From positions 992,001-1,056,000 of the forward strand of contig CBDCXQ010000001.1 of the NCBI GenBank assembly GCA_965223835.1: 64,000 nucleotides of DNA. The letters are read 5' to 3'. Shown piece by piece: positions 15,279-25,064 of the stretch; position 1 is the first letter of the stretch, and each line of letters opens with the position of its first letter. The notes beneath the pieces were generated by a model. It was not told the DNA's origin. It did no database searches and saw only the letters and a program-made list of their open reading frames with translations. The translations under genes and the position numbers were made by a program. This DNA comes from CAVYXZ01 sp965223835. GTDB lineage: Bacteria; Chloroflexota; Anaerolineae; Aggregatilineales; Phototrophicaceae.

Positions 15279-17168
15279 TTACGCTTCTGTGAACTCAGCG
15301 TCCACTACGTCTTCGTCGTCCTCTGGTCCAGGGCCACCCTCGCCATCAGTGGGGGTCGCCGCTGGCTGTTCGTACATTTGACCACCGAGGGTTTGAATGT
15401 GCTGGGCCAGTGCTTCCGTCGCAGACTTGATTGTAGCGGAGTCGCCGCCTTCTTTGGCTGAATTCACAGCTTCAATCAGTTCCTGGGTTTGTTTTTTCGC
15501 ATCTTCGGGCAGTTTTTCATCGAAGTCGCGCAGCAATTTTTCGGCAGAGAAAATCGTGCTATCGGCCAGATTTACGACTTCGACTGCCTCTTTACGCACA
15601 GCGTCTTCGGCCTGATGTTTCTCGGCCTCTTCCACCATCTTTTCAATCTCATCCTCGCTCAGACCACTGCTGGCGGTGATGGTGATTTTCTGCTCACGAC
15701 CGGTGGCTTTATCCTGAGCACTCACTTCCAGGATACCGTTGGCATCGATATTGAAAGTCACTTCAACCTGCGGGACACCGCGCGGTGCCGGGGGAATGCC
15801 GTCGAGGATAAATTTGCCCAGTGACTTATTGTCATTCGCCATCGGGCGTTCACCCTGGACCACGTGAATTTCGACCTGCGTCTGGTTATCGGCAGCGGTG
15901 GAATATACCTGGCTCTTCTTGGTCGGGATTGTGGTGTTGCGGTCGATCATATTGGTGGCAACCCCACCTAATGTCTCGACGCCCAGTGTTAACGGTGTCA
16001 CGTCCAGCAGCAAAATATCCTTAACATCGCCGCCCAACACACCGGCCTGAATCGCTGCGCCGAGGGCAACAACCTCATCGGGGTTCACGCCCCGGCTGGG
16101 GTCTTTGCCGAAGAAGTTTTTCACCGCTTCTTGGACCGCTGGCATGCGGGTCATGCCGCCGACCAGCAAAACGGCATCAATATCATTCTTGGTCAGCCCG
16201 GCGTCTTTAAGCGCCTGCTCACAGGGTTTTATCGAGCGTCGAATCAGATCGCCAACCAGGCTTTCCATTTTGGCGCGGGAGAGCGTCATGTTGAGATGTT
16301 TGGGGCCGCTGGCATCAGCGGTCACGAAGGGCAGGTTGATGTCGGTATTCACGGTGCTGGAAAGCTCGATCTTGGCTTTTTCCGCCGCTTCTTTCAGGCG
16401 TTGCAGAGCCTGCCGGTCCTGACGCAGGTCAATGCCGCTATCCTTTTTGAACTCGTCGGCAATCCAGTCGATGATGACCTCATCAAAATCATCACCACCC
16501 AGGTAGGTATCGCCGCTGGTACTACGGACTTCGAATACGCCATCCGCTACTTCGAGGATCGAGACATCAAACGTGCCGCCGCCGAGATCGTACACGGCGA
16601 TGACTTCGCTCTTTTCGGCCTCAATGCCATAAGCGAGGCTGGATGCAGTGGGTTCATTGATAATCCGCAGCACTTCTAAACCGGCAATCCGACCGGCGTC
16701 TTTAGTCGCGTTACGCTGCGAGTCATTAAAGTAGGCGGGCACGGTGATCACGGCCTGATCGACGGTTTCGCCCAGGTAAGCCTCAGCATCGGCCTTAATC
16801 TTCTGCAACACCATCGCTGAGATCTCGGGCGGGCTATATTCCTTGCCACCCATCGTAACGCGCACGTCACCGTTGGGTGCCGCCTTTACCTCATACGGAA
16901 TACGCTTCAGCGTTTCCTGGACTTCTTTGTCACTGAATTTGCGACCCATAAACCGCTTGACGGAAAAGACGGTGTTTTCGGGGTTGATCACCGCCTGATT
17001 GCGGGCGACCTTACCCACCAGTCGCTCGTCGTTTTTGGGGTTGACGGCGACGACCGATGGAATCAGTTTGCCGCCTTCTGAAGAGGGGATCACCGTCGGC
17101 GTGCCACCTTCCATGACAGCCACAACCGAGTTGGTCGTTCCCAGATCAATGCCAATAATGCGTCCCAT
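15279..17168 (-). CDS. dnaK: Chaperone protein DnaK (Hsp70)
   Basis: This is a 629-residue Hsp70. It opens with MGRIIGIDLGTTNSVVAVME (phosphate loop 1), contains DLGGGTFDVSILEV (phosphate loop 2) and VLLVGGMTRMPAVQEAV, the substrate-binding domain from about residue 385 (LLLDVTPLTLGVETLGG) and the helical lid. The C-terminus reads EDDEDVVDAEFTEA, close to the conserved EEVVDAEF end used in client handling. The ribosome site AAGGAG lies 11 bases before the ATG. It is flanked by grpE and dnaJ in the heat-shock operon. Confidence 0.98.
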   Translation of the reverse strand: MGRIIGIDLGTTNSVVAVMEGGTPTVIPSSEGGKLIPSVVAVNPKNDERLVGKVARNQAVINPENTVFSVKRFMGRKFSDKEVQETLKRIPYEVKAAPNGDVRVTMGGKEYSPPEISAMVLQKIKADAEAYLGETVDQAVITVPAYFNDSQRNATKDAGRIAGLEVLRIINEPTASSLAYGIEAEKSEVIAVYDLGGGTFDVSILEVADGVFEVRSTSGDTYLGGDDFDEVIIDWIADEFKKDSGIDLRQDRQALQRLKEAAEKAKIELSSTVNTDINLPFVTADASGPKHLNMTLSRAKMESLVGDLIRRSIKPCEQALKDAGLTKNDIDAVLLVGGMTRMPAVQEAVKNFFGKDPSRGVNPDEVVALGAAIQAGVLGGDVKDILLLDVTPLTLGVETLGGVATNMIDRNTTIPTKKSQVYSTAADNQTQVEIHVVQGERPMANDNKSLGKFILDGIPPAPRGVPQVEVTFNIDANGILEVSAQDKATGREQKITITASSGLSEDEIEKMVEEAEKHQAEDAVRKEAVEVVNLADSTIFSAEKLLRDFDEKLPEDAKKQTQELIEAVNSAKEGGDSATIKSATEALAQHIQTLGGQMYEQPAATPTDGEGGPGPEDDEDVVDAEFTEA

Positions 17169-17217
17169 AATTTCGTTAGTCTCCTTCGATTGTTCGATTG
17201 TCTGCCAGGTGGCAAGT

Positions 17218-17811
17218 CTATTCCGCTACTTTGACAAGCGCCGGGCGCAAAACCCGGTCCCCACAAACATAGCCTTTTTGCAGGGTGATGGTCACATGAC
17301 CACTTTCCATTTCGGTATCGCTGTCCTGCCCAATGGCTTCATGGATATTGGGGTCAAACGGTTCGCCAACCGGATCCAGGGTGTGAATGCCTTCATTTTC
17401 CAGCGTTTGCAACAGTTTGCGCTGGATAGCATCAACCCCCTCCAGCCAGGCGTGACCCTCCAGATCTTCCGGTATGTTGCTCATCGCCCGTTCAAAATCA
17501 TCCAGGATGGGCAGCAGCGTTTTCAATGTATCGACCTTGGCGTTAAACCGCATCGTCAACAGGTCACGCTCTGCTCGTTTTTTGTAGTTGGCGAAATCGG
17601 CCCGTTCGCGCTGCCAGCCTTCAAAGTAGGCCTGGCCTTGTTGCTTGGCTTTTAGCAAGGCGTCTTCTTCAGTGACGCTTTCTTCAGCCGGGACTTCGGC
17701 CTCTGCCTCAGGATCTGCTGCAGGTGCTTCAGCAACGGGTTCTGATTCGTCGGCAACCGGCGGCTCCACCGCTTCAGCAGCCGGATCGGGCGTGGTTTCC
17801 TGATTGCTCAC
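17218..17811 (-). CDS. grpE: Nucleotide exchange factor GrpE
   Basis: GrpE releases ADP from DnaK. The 197-residue protein has an acidic, low-complexity N-terminus (about 1-50, Glu/Ala/Pro-rich), the long dimerising helix (about 55-120, including DFANYKKRAERD) and the C-terminal beta domain with GVDAIQRKLLQTLENEGI and the conserved FDPNIHEAIG and VTITLQKGYVCGDRVLRPA. The start is GTG at 17811, with AGG bases shortly upstream. It lies 49 bases ahead of dnaK and 130 bases behind hrcA. Confidence 0.95.
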   Translation of the reverse strand: MSNQETTPDPAAEAVEPPVADESEPVAEAPAADPEAEAEVPAEESVTEEDALLKAKQQGQAYFEGWQRERADFANYKKRAERDLLTMRFNAKVDTLKTLLPILDDFERAMSNIPEDLEGHAWLEGVDAIQRKLLQTLENEGIHTLDPVGEPFDPNIHEAIGQDSDTEMESGHVTITLQKGYVCGDRVLRPALVKVAE

Positions 17812-17941
17812 GTTAACCTATCCTCAAAATTCAATGCAAAATATCATTTGGGATCAACTCCCAAGTCTACTGGATATTTCATAGAATTGCGTTAACAAAA
17901 TGGGCCGAAAAATAAAGAATCTCGATTTACCCGTTCTCTTT

Positions 17942-19021
17942 TCAGGATGGCAACTGTGGGTGGTCGCCATTGGTTGGTTCACTGAACAACTTCACGAGCA
18001 TGTTGGTCATCAGGTTTGACATGTAGCGAACCGTGCTGATGGCCCTACCATAATTGAGATGAGTCGGCCCGACCACACCCAGCGCACCAGTGGTTTGACC
18101 GGGAATGCCATAGCGACTGAGAATCATGGTCAGGTGATTGAGTTCTTCCCAGCGTCCGTCCCCGGCGATAAAGACCTGCACATCATCGGCATCGCGGACC
18201 AGCACTTCGCTGAGAATCATATTGAGGACGGCGCGTTCTTCAAATACCCGTACCGCCTGCTGGGCACCACTGTTCCCCTGGAAGTGATTAATAACCGCAC
18301 TGAGACCATCTCGGTAGACCACGCGCACCTGCTGCGTGTCAGCCCGGTCCATCACGTCGGCGGCCAGTTCCGCGATTTCACGTTCCAGCACCTCCAGTTG
18401 GACTCCCTTCATCCGCATTTCATTGGCGGTCAAATCCAGGCAGATGTCGTTGACGCGCTGGGCGCACTGGCTCAGGATCGGCTGTGATAATGATTCAGCC
18501 AGGTTGAGCATCTGCTGATGCACATTCCCGCTGCGCAAAACCAGCACCATCAGCACCAACCGCCCTTGAATCGAGATGAGTTCGACGTGCTTGAAACGAC
18601 TGGTCTCTGATACCGGCGGCGTGACCAATGCTGCCGATTGCACCGTGCGGGCCAACACAGTCGCCGCCAGTCGCATCCATTGCTCAGTTGCCAGCGGCAT
18701 TTCTTGCATCCGCTCGGTAATATGGGTTTGTTCGGTCAGGCTGAGTTCACTGTTATTGAGGAGCCGCCGCACGAAATAACGATAGCCCCGTTCGGTCGGC
18801 ACCCGACCCGCTGAGGTGTGCGGCGCGTTGAGAAAGCCCTTGTCTTCCAGCACCGCCATTTCGTTGCGAATAGTGGCCGAACTCACGCCCAACTCGAAAT
18901 TCTCAACCAGATATTTTGAACTCACCGGTTCGGGAGTAGTGGTATAGGTTTTGACGATAAAAGACAGAATATCTTCTTGACGGCGGGTAAGTTCTGGGAG
19001 TTCGTTGTCGTCTATAGTCAT
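17942..19021 (-). CDS. hrcA: Heat-inducible transcription repressor HrcA
   Basis: HrcA represses heat-shock operons by binding the CIRCE inverted repeat. The 359-residue protein has the N-terminal winged helix (about 1-75: LTRRQEDILSFIVKTYTTTP, then SSATIRNEMAVLEDKGFL and HTSAGRVPTERGYRYFV) followed by the GAF-like and dimerisation domains ending near NMLVKLF. It is the first gene of the operon with grpE, dnaK, dnaJ and prmA. I scanned the hrcA leader and the hrcA-grpE gap for TTAGCACTC-N9-GAGTGCTAA and found no recognisable copy. Confidence 0.95.
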   Translation of the reverse strand: MTIDDNELPELTRRQEDILSFIVKTYTTTPEPVSSKYLVENFELGVSSATIRNEMAVLEDKGFLNAPHTSAGRVPTERGYRYFVRRLLNNSELSLTEQTHITERMQEMPLATEQWMRLAATVLARTVQSAALVTPPVSETSRFKHVELISIQGRLVLMVLVLRSGNVHQQMLNLAESLSQPILSQCAQRVNDICLDLTANEMRMKGVQLEVLEREIAELAADVMDRADTQQVRVVYRDGLSAVINHFQGNSGAQQAVRVFEERAVLNMILSEVLVRDADDVQVFIAGDGRWEELNHLTMILSRYGIPGQTTGALGVVGPTHLNYGRAISTVRYMSNLMTNMLVKLFSEPTNGDHPQLPS

Positions 19022-19139
19022 AGGTGATAATCCCCAGGGTACAATAAATCACGACTCAAAATGGGGACGCTTGTCAGTTCCATTCTATTTATGATAACAT
19101 GCCGGTGAGTCGGCGTCAAAAGTCAAATGAGGAGTAAAC

Positions 19140-19475
19140 ATGGCTGGTAAAACCTTCGAAGCAACGACTGATAATTTCGAGACGGATGTTCTCGGTTCCG
19201 AAACCCCGGTGCTGGTCGATTTTTGGGCCGAATGGTGCGGGCCGTGTAAAATGGTTGCCCCGATTGTAGACGAACTCGCCACCGAATATGATGGCAAGTT
19301 GAAAGTCGCCAAGCTGGATGCTGATGCGCATGGTGACATCATCATGAATTACGGCATCATGGGCATCCCGACCCTCATTCTGTTCAAGGATGGGGAAGCG
19401 GTTGGTCGTGTCACTGGCTACAAACCGAAGGCCAAAATCGTCCAGGAACTGGGCCTGGAAACGCACGCCGTCTAG
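19140..19475 (+). CDS. trxA: Thioredoxin
   Basis: This is a 111-residue cytoplasmic thioredoxin that reduces protein disulfides. The active site is WAEWCGPCKMVAP with Cys33 and Cys36; the cis-Pro loop is GIMGIPTLILFKDG and the C-terminal helix region GRVTGYKPKAK is typical. GAGGAG lies 6-7 bases before the ATG. The gene is divergent from hrcA and is followed by its own intrinsic terminator, so it is a single-gene unit. Confidence 0.97.
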   Translation: MAGKTFEATTDNFETDVLGSETPVLVDFWAEWCGPCKMVAPIVDELATEYDGKLKVAKLDADAHGDIIMNYGIMGIPTLILFKDGEAVGRVTGYKPKAKIVQELGLETHAV

Positions 19476-19516
19476 ACAGCGGGTTTAAACCCACTGCTCT
19501 GATAGCGAAATTAACG

Positions 19517-19545
19517 AACGCTCGCATTGGTTGCGGGCGTTTTTG
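19517..19545 (+). terminator. Rho-independent terminator of trxA
   Basis: AACGCTCGC (19517-19525) pairs with GCGGGCGTT (19533-19541), nine pairs with one G-U, loop ATTGGTT, followed by a run of T. A short palindrome (GGGTTTAAACCC) lies just upstream, after the trxA stop codon. Confidence 0.85.
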
Positions 19546-19622
19546 ATTCTGGTTACCTTGAAGGTGTCATGTAGCAGCTACTTGCGTGCCTGTACGAAAA
19601 ATCAGGTTGCCAACACGCGCTT

Positions 19623-20702
19623 TTACGGTTTCCACAATGTCGCTGCGATATAACGCTCGGTATCGGGCGAATCGTTATAGTAGTAGACGGCGACGACGGT
19701 GCCATCGGAGCGCTGGGTAATGCGGGGATAGCCAATATCGCGGTTGCCCGCATCGTCGCGCAGGATGATGTCATCACTCCACGTTTGACCTTCGTCCTCA
19801 CTCAATCGAGCACGCAAGCCATACGGTTCGGCGCGATAGCCATATACCAGACATAGCCGACCGTCTTGCAGTTGTATCATGGCGGGCGGATTGCCACCGG
19901 AACCCGTATCGGGCACGGGTTGATTGAGATATTGCCAGCTTGCGCCATTATCAGCCGATGCGTACAGATCAATCCAGGATCGTGGCCTTTCAGAACAACG
20001 GACTGCGCACAATAAGTGCGACTCGGATAGGCGTAAACTGGTGGGCATGATCGTGTAGCCGGCTGGTTCGGGACCAATCCACGCCAGAAACTCGAAACTC
20101 TGCCCACCGTCTCTGGTTCGAGCACACATAACGCGCCCCTCGTGCCCGTCCTGCTTGGCGGCGGTCAAAAACAGGGTGCATTCATGCGCGCTACTAATCT
20201 GATAATCCGTTCGGGCGGCGATGCCCGGTTGATCGAACAACGGCAGATGATAGGGTCCCTGCCAGCTATGACAGCGATCATGCGATGTATAAAACCACGA
20301 CACTGCCCCGGCTGCCAGGCCAGTTCGTCCACACATCAGTGCAAAATCCGGTTGCGCGAAATCAATGGGTTCATCAACGGCTGCTGGTGGGTTGACCAGC
20401 AAGTAGGGATTGTGAATTTTCAAGTCATTATTGACATGTTCATCGGCGGAAAGGGCTTTGTTACCCGGTGTGTCGCAAGGCGTCGGTTGCACCGCCCATG
20501 TCAAACCACCATCCAGCGAACGGGCTTGTAAAGTGGTGAAGGGCTGGTCTTTATCGCGACTGTGCATCGAATCAGTGACCTGGGCTTGATGATAGCCCGC
20601 CGTAAACCCGACGACGATCTCATCACCCCAGGACCAGATGCCATAGTTGGCGGGCCATCCAGCAAAACGTCCGGGTTCGCGATAAATAGTGATATGTTCC
20701 AC
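19623..20702 (-). CDS. Sialidase-fold (BNR/Asp-box) protein
   Basis: This 359-residue protein has a six-bladed beta-propeller signature. Four Asp-boxes (S/T-x-D-x-G-x-S/T-W/F) are visible: SLDGGLTW, TRDGGQSF, SADNGASW and SEDEGQTW. Proteins of this kind include exo-alpha-sialidases and other glycoside hydrolases, but the Asp-box fold also occurs in non-enzymatic proteins. I cannot confirm the full sialidase Arg triad; single Arg residues occur in plausible places (near YREPGRFAG and in DIGYPRITQRSD). There is no signal peptide, so it would act in the cytoplasm. The GTG start has GAGG 9 bases ahead. It follows the big sensor kinase by 26 bases and is probably co-transcribed. Confidence 0.75.
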   Translation of the reverse strand: MEHITIYREPGRFAGWPANYGIWSWGDEIVVGFTAGYHQAQVTDSMHSRDKDQPFTTLQARSLDGGLTWAVQPTPCDTPGNKALSADEHVNNDLKIHNPYLLVNPPAAVDEPIDFAQPDFALMCGRTGLAAGAVSWFYTSHDRCHSWQGPYHLPLFDQPGIAARTDYQISSAHECTLFLTAAKQDGHEGRVMCARTRDGGQSFEFLAWIGPEPAGYTIMPTSLRLSESHLLCAVRCSERPRSWIDLYASADNGASWQYLNQPVPDTGSGGNPPAMIQLQDGRLCLVYGYRAEPYGLRARLSEDEGQTWSDDIILRDDAGNRDIGYPRITQRSDGTVVAVYYYNDSPDTERYIAATLWKP

Positions 20703-20728
20703 TCACTGAACCTCGATCAATTGATAGC

Positions 20729-23700
20729 CTATTCTGATGGTTGTCTCTCAGCCGCTAGCGGTACGGTGAAGTGGAAAGCTGTGCCCGTTCCCAGTTCACT
20801 TTCCACCCAGATTTGACCGCCATGCCGTTCGACAATGCCACGCGTAATCGTCAGGCCCAATCCGGTCCCCGGTTGTTCGCGCGCGTCCGGGTTATCACTG
20901 CGGAAATAGGGCGTAAACAGTTTGGCAAGATCGGCCTCGCTCATGCCGATGCCGTTATCCTTCACGTACACATGCAGCACCGGATCCGTGTTATTACTCT
21001 TCGGGTCCCACTGGTTGTCGACTACTTCGCCGATAATTTGAATATTGCCCTGGGCGGGTGTGTACTTGTAGGCATTGCTCACCATGTTGGTCAATACCTG
21101 AATCAAGCGATTTTGATCGGCCAAAATTGGCGGCAAATCTTCTGGGAAGCGGATGTCAATGTCCTGTTCTTTTTCGTCGATTTGGCGTTGCAAGGGACGC
21201 AGTGTTTCATCAACGACCTCGCGGAAGTCAACCGGTGTGAACTCCATATGGAAGTTATTGGTTTGCAGCTTGGTCACATCGTTCAGATCGCTCACGAGCG
21301 TATTCATCCGTTCGATGTTCCCCTTGATCGTGCCCAGGAATGTTTCCTGCTGTTCGTTAACCTCACCGGTTACACCACCCAGCAACAGGTCGGTATAGCC
21401 TTTGATTGAAGTCATCGGCGTTTTAAGCTCGTGGGCAACAAAACTAACAAACTCACTCTTGGAATCATTGGCCCGTGCCAGATCCACATAGAGCTGAGCG
21501 TTGACCAGGGCAATACTGGCATGTTCGGTCAGCCGTTGCACAAACGCCAAATCGACCAGGCTAAGACGCGGTTCCGTATTCTTTTCCAGGATGAGCAACG
21601 CATTGATCTCATCACCCGATAGCATCGGCATGGTGATTTGACTCAGGGCATGGCGCTGACCGGGAATATAATCGGGGTCAATTTGTACATCGGCGGCCAG
21701 GTCGAACTGGCGGGTACGCATCACCCGGCTGACAATCCCGCGATCAAGCGGCCATAGATTGTCCGTATAACCTTCTGGTAAGTCATCGTCCCGGTAGCCA
21801 TAGCGGGCGACGATTTCCAGCATGGGAGAATCTTCACCGACGACCAGGCCCAGTGCGCCAGCCGTTGCACCACTTTGCGAGATGGCCCAGCGCAAGGTCA
21901 GATTCGCCACTTTTGAAATATCCAGTGAGCGATTCAACTCCACATCAATGCGTTCCAGTGCTTCCAGTTCTTCGACCCGATCACCAAGCTGCTTATCGGT
22001 CATCTGGAACAGCCGTGCATTGTCAATCGCAACCGCAGCCTGACCCGCAAAGGTTGTCAGCAGGTTAGCGTCTTCTTCAATAAAAATGCTACGGCCTTTT
22101 TTGTTTAGCACTTCCAGCACACCGAGCGTCTGATTATTGGCGGTCAACGGCACCGCCAACACCGAACTGGTCTGGAAACCTTCAACCGCTTTTTCACCTA
22201 CCCAGCGGGGATCATTCGCAGCATCATTGACGATCACAAATTGGCCGGTCTTAATTACATCACCGGCCAGGCCTTGATTCGCCGGGAAACGTTTGCCAAC
22301 TAGGTCCTGACCGACGGCGCCGACGGCAATCGAAAATTCAAGTTCGTCGCTATCGTCCTGGGTGGTCAATAACAATGAACCGGCTTCAGCATCCAGAATG
22401 CGCACAGCGCTGTTGGTAATCAGTTCGAGTAGCCGCTGCACGTCCTGTTGCTGGCTGGCAAGCTGACTGCTGACATCGTTGAGGGCTTTAAGCTGGGCGG
22501 CGCGTTTATTGGTTTCAGCAAAGAGACGAGCGCGTTCAATCGAGGTCGCTGCCAGTGAACTAATGTCGCTAAAGATGCGGAAATGATCGTTGCCATAGGT
22601 CTGGCCGGGCTGCTTCGTCCCGACGGCCATTGCGCCCAGCGTATGGGTCCCCGCTACCAGTGGCACGCCCATCCACGCTTTCAGATTCGAGTCGGCCAGC
22701 ACGGTGGTTGCATTACGCTGCGTCATGGCCTGGCTATAATTGGCAACGCGCAATGGCTGGTTCAAGCGCACGACTTCGCTAAACAAGTCATTGCCCAGCT
22801 TCCAGGGTTGATTCTCGCGATCCTCATAACGCTCATCACCTTCCAAAAAGAAGGCGAAGTACAGTTCATTCGTCACTTCATCACGCAGCGCGATATAAAA
22901 ATAAGCCGCCGCAATGAGCTTGTTGGTCTGCGCATTCAGCAGTTCCATCAGGTAGTCCAGGTCAATGGCAAAGTTTACCGCTTGCCCGACCTGACTCAAC
23001 ACGTCAAGTTCTTGCACCCGGCGTTGCAGCGATTCGACGACCTGAGCACGTTCTGCGGCAATCGACATCTGGCTCACGAGGCTTTGAATGAAGAACAACT
23101 CTTCGTGCTGATAGCGCTGCTGGCCGGATTGGGGCGGGCCAATGACGATAAAGCCATTCAGTTGTTCGCTGCCGCGCAGTCCCAGGATCACCAGCGCATC
23201 GAGAATTTGCAAGCGGGCGCGTTCCCCACGCAGTGCCGCGGGCCACTCGCGGCCCGGCTCCAGATAGATGAGATAGTCATTGGCCTGCAGCGCTTGAACA
23301 ACCCCATTGTCCATCGGAAAAGCAATATCAGTTTTGCGTTCCGGGCTGCTGAGCGCAACATATTGCCCGGTTTGACGGTCGGGAACAAACACGAAAAGAT
23401 TACTGGGCGTTAACGTTTGGTTTAATACCCCGGCGAACTCAGCAGCTACCGCCTGAATGTCACGCAGCTGCGAGATCTCATGCGTGAAGATTTCAACATA
23501 GTCCTGGAAATCGTAGCGCCGCCGGAAGTAAATGCGGTCGATGCGGGCCTGCAATGTCGACCGGAAGGGGAGGAACAACAAGGCGATCAAGAAGATGGTG
23601 CCACCGATCAATAGCGGGTTATTAGAAAGCCCGCTTATTTCCTGAGTGAAGATCAAGCTGACACTGAACACCAGCAAGGCATAGCCGCTCACGAGCGCCA

Positions 23701-24901
23701 CCAGCATCAGAATATAGGTGATACCCTGACTAATGACGCGATCCGTTTCAAAGAAGCGATATTGCAGAACCGCATAGGCCATACTCAGCGGCGTGATAAG
23801 AATAAAGGGTGTTGCTGCCGATACGTTGAACGGTACCAGGGAATCGCCCACCACCATCTGATTAATGATGTTCAACAGCCAGATGACGATAGGAACTGAG
23901 GTTAATGCCAGGCCGATGAGAATCGTATTGCTCTGGTCGCGCACGATACCCGATGGCGCAAATCGCCGATTATGGAACAATGACACGATGAATGCCAGCA
24001 ATCCCACCACCACCGTCAAAAAGGGGCAAATGTTGACCTGAAAATCAGGCGAGGGCGGGTTTGCATTGAGCCAGAGGTAAATGGGAATCGTTACCAGTGT
24101 GAAGGCATATGGTGCGTACTGCCAGTGGGGATGTTTGTTCAGGATTGAAAGCCGGACTGGGAACACGATGCTAAGGGTAAACAGCGTGCCCCCCAACAAA
24201 GCGTTAATGATGAGCCACAGGGGGATCAGCCGGTGGGTGGCGTCAATATCGAATAAACCGGCCAGCAAGACCGCCGCTGTAAAGGTGATGATCGTGAGCA
24301 AACGGGCAGCGGGTTGGTGTGGGCGTAACCAGAAGACGCCAAAACCGATCCCCAGAATGGCGATGGAGGTCACAAACGGCAGAATGAAATATCCAATAAA
24401 GTCATTATCCGGGAAACGCTGGACTTCATAGGTGATCTGGCATCCACCGAATTGACCAACCGGTTCACAGGTTTCGGACCCCGCGCCGCGCAAGTATTCA
24501 ACAGTAATCTCAGACCCAAACGAAACGTCAGCCCACCGCTCACGTAATTTGCCCCAGGCCCCTTCATAATTTGAAGCGCCAGTCAAAACGATCTGGCCGT
24601 CGGCTTCAGGCTCAAAGAGTGGCGTGTTTTCACCGGCGTGGGTGATCGCAATGATGTGGTCCAGCGGTTGAAGACCATTCGCGATACCCGGCCAGGGTTC
24701 TGTGCCGAGAGGCCGCGACGTGTCAACCGCCATAATGGGTGTAAACAGAACGCCGATGAAGGGTTGGTTGCGCCATTGGATAGCAGCCACCAGATAGATG
24801 ATGAGCATAACCGTGCAAATCACACCCATTGCAGCGGTCAGCCCAATCCAGATCCGGTCAAAATTGTTGCGGGAAATGTCTGAACTGGAATTTGGGGCCA
24901 T
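20729..24901 (-). CDS. Large membrane sensor histidine kinase with multiple GAF domains
   Basis: This is a 1390-residue hybrid-length sensor. The N-terminus has one membrane segment (about 17-38), an extracytoplasmic domain of about 130 residues with PDZ-like spacing, then a block of about ten hydrophobic helices up to residue 450. Next come GAF-type domains (about four, residues 480-1120; for example NQGLAGDVIKTGQFVIVNDA and SSVLAVPLTANNQTLGVLEV). The kinase core is at the end: H-box FVAHELKTPMTSIKGYT with His about 1157, N-box MVSNAYKYTP, G1 VKDNGIGMS and G2 GTGLGLTI. There is no receiver domain and no adjacent response regulator, so it is an orphan kinase. The signal is unknown. Confidence 0.9.
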   Translation of the reverse strand: MAPNSSSDISRNNFDRIWIGLTAAMGVICTVMLIIYLVAAIQWRNQPFIGVLFTPIMAVDTSRPLGTEPWPGIANGLQPLDHIIAITHAGENTPLFEPEADGQIVLTGASNYEGAWGKLRERWADVSFGSEITVEYLRGAGSETCEPVGQFGGCQITYEVQRFPDNDFIGYFILPFVTSIAILGIGFGVFWLRPHQPAARLLTIITFTAAVLLAGLFDIDATHRLIPLWLIINALLGGTLFTLSIVFPVRLSILNKHPHWQYAPYAFTLVTIPIYLWLNANPPSPDFQVNICPFLTVVVGLLAFIVSLFHNRRFAPSGIVRDQSNTILIGLALTSVPIVIWLLNIINQMVVGDSLVPFNVSAATPFILITPLSMAYAVLQYRFFETDRVISQGITYILMLVALVSGYALLVFSVSLIFTQEISGLSNNPLLIGGTIFLIALLFLPFRSTLQARIDRIYFRRRYDFQDYVEIFTHEISQLRDIQAVAAEFAGVLNQTLTPSNLFVFVPDRQTGQYVALSSPERKTDIAFPMDNGVVQALQANDYLIYLEPGREWPAALRGERARLQILDALVILGLRGSEQLNGFIVIGPPQSGQQRYQHEELFFIQSLVSQMSIAAERAQVVESLQRRVQELDVLSQVGQAVNFAIDLDYLMELLNAQTNKLIAAAYFYIALRDEVTNELYFAFFLEGDERYEDRENQPWKLGNDLFSEVVRLNQPLRVANYSQAMTQRNATTVLADSNLKAWMGVPLVAGTHTLGAMAVGTKQPGQTYGNDHFRIFSDISSLAATSIERARLFAETNKRAAQLKALNDVSSQLASQQQDVQRLLELITNSAVRILDAEAGSLLLTTQDDSDELEFSIAVGAVGQDLVGKRFPANQGLAGDVIKTGQFVIVNDAANDPRWVGEKAVEGFQTSSVLAVPLTANNQTLGVLEVLNKKGRSIFIEEDANLLTTFAGQAAVAIDNARLFQMTDKQLGDRVEELEALERIDVELNRSLDISKVANLTLRWAISQSGATAGALGLVVGEDSPMLEIVARYGYRDDDLPEGYTDNLWPLDRGIVSRVMRTRQFDLAADVQIDPDYIPGQRHALSQITMPMLSGDEINALLILEKNTEPRLSLVDLAFVQRLTEHASIALVNAQLYVDLARANDSKSEFVSFVAHELKTPMTSIKGYTDLLLGGVTGEVNEQQETFLGTIKGNIERMNTLVSDLNDVTKLQTNNFHMEFTPVDFREVVDETLRPLQRQIDEKEQDIDIRFPEDLPPILADQNRLIQVLTNMVSNAYKYTPAQGNIQIIGEVVDNQWDPKSNNTDPVLHVYVKDNGIGMSEADLAKLFTPYFRSDNPDAREQPGTGLGLTITRGIVERHGGQIWVESELGTGTAFHFTVPLAAERQPSE

Positions 24902-24987
24902 AACTCTTGGCTCACGTACCGTTAGGAATACTTTATCTTATCATACGCTATTCTATCGCACTAATGGGTTAGGGTTTGATTTCAGTT

Positions 24988-25018
24988 TTGCGGATTTCCC
25001 GGTTTTTGTTGTTATAAT
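24988..25018 (+). promoter_or_regulatory. Candidate promoter of the B12-domain/meaB/prs genes
   Basis: TATAAT at 25013-25018 lies 46 bases before the start codon. TTGCGG at 24988-24993 is a possible -35 with a long 19-base spacer. Confidence 0.45.
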
Positions 25019-25064
25019 TAGCATACAATCCGCAGTTTCCAGGCAATCTATTGGATATGTCACC

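Noticed and set aside
17812..17941. Possible CIRCE element in the hrcA-grpE gap (TTGGGA...TCCCAA)
   Set aside because: It is an inverted repeat with a 5-base gap, not TTAGCACTC-N9-GAGTGCTAA, and does not match HrcA sites.
22583..23413. Open frame of 276 codons on the + strand inside the large kinase gene
   Set aside because: Shadow of the kinase frame; its composition follows from the antisense of GAF-domain codons.
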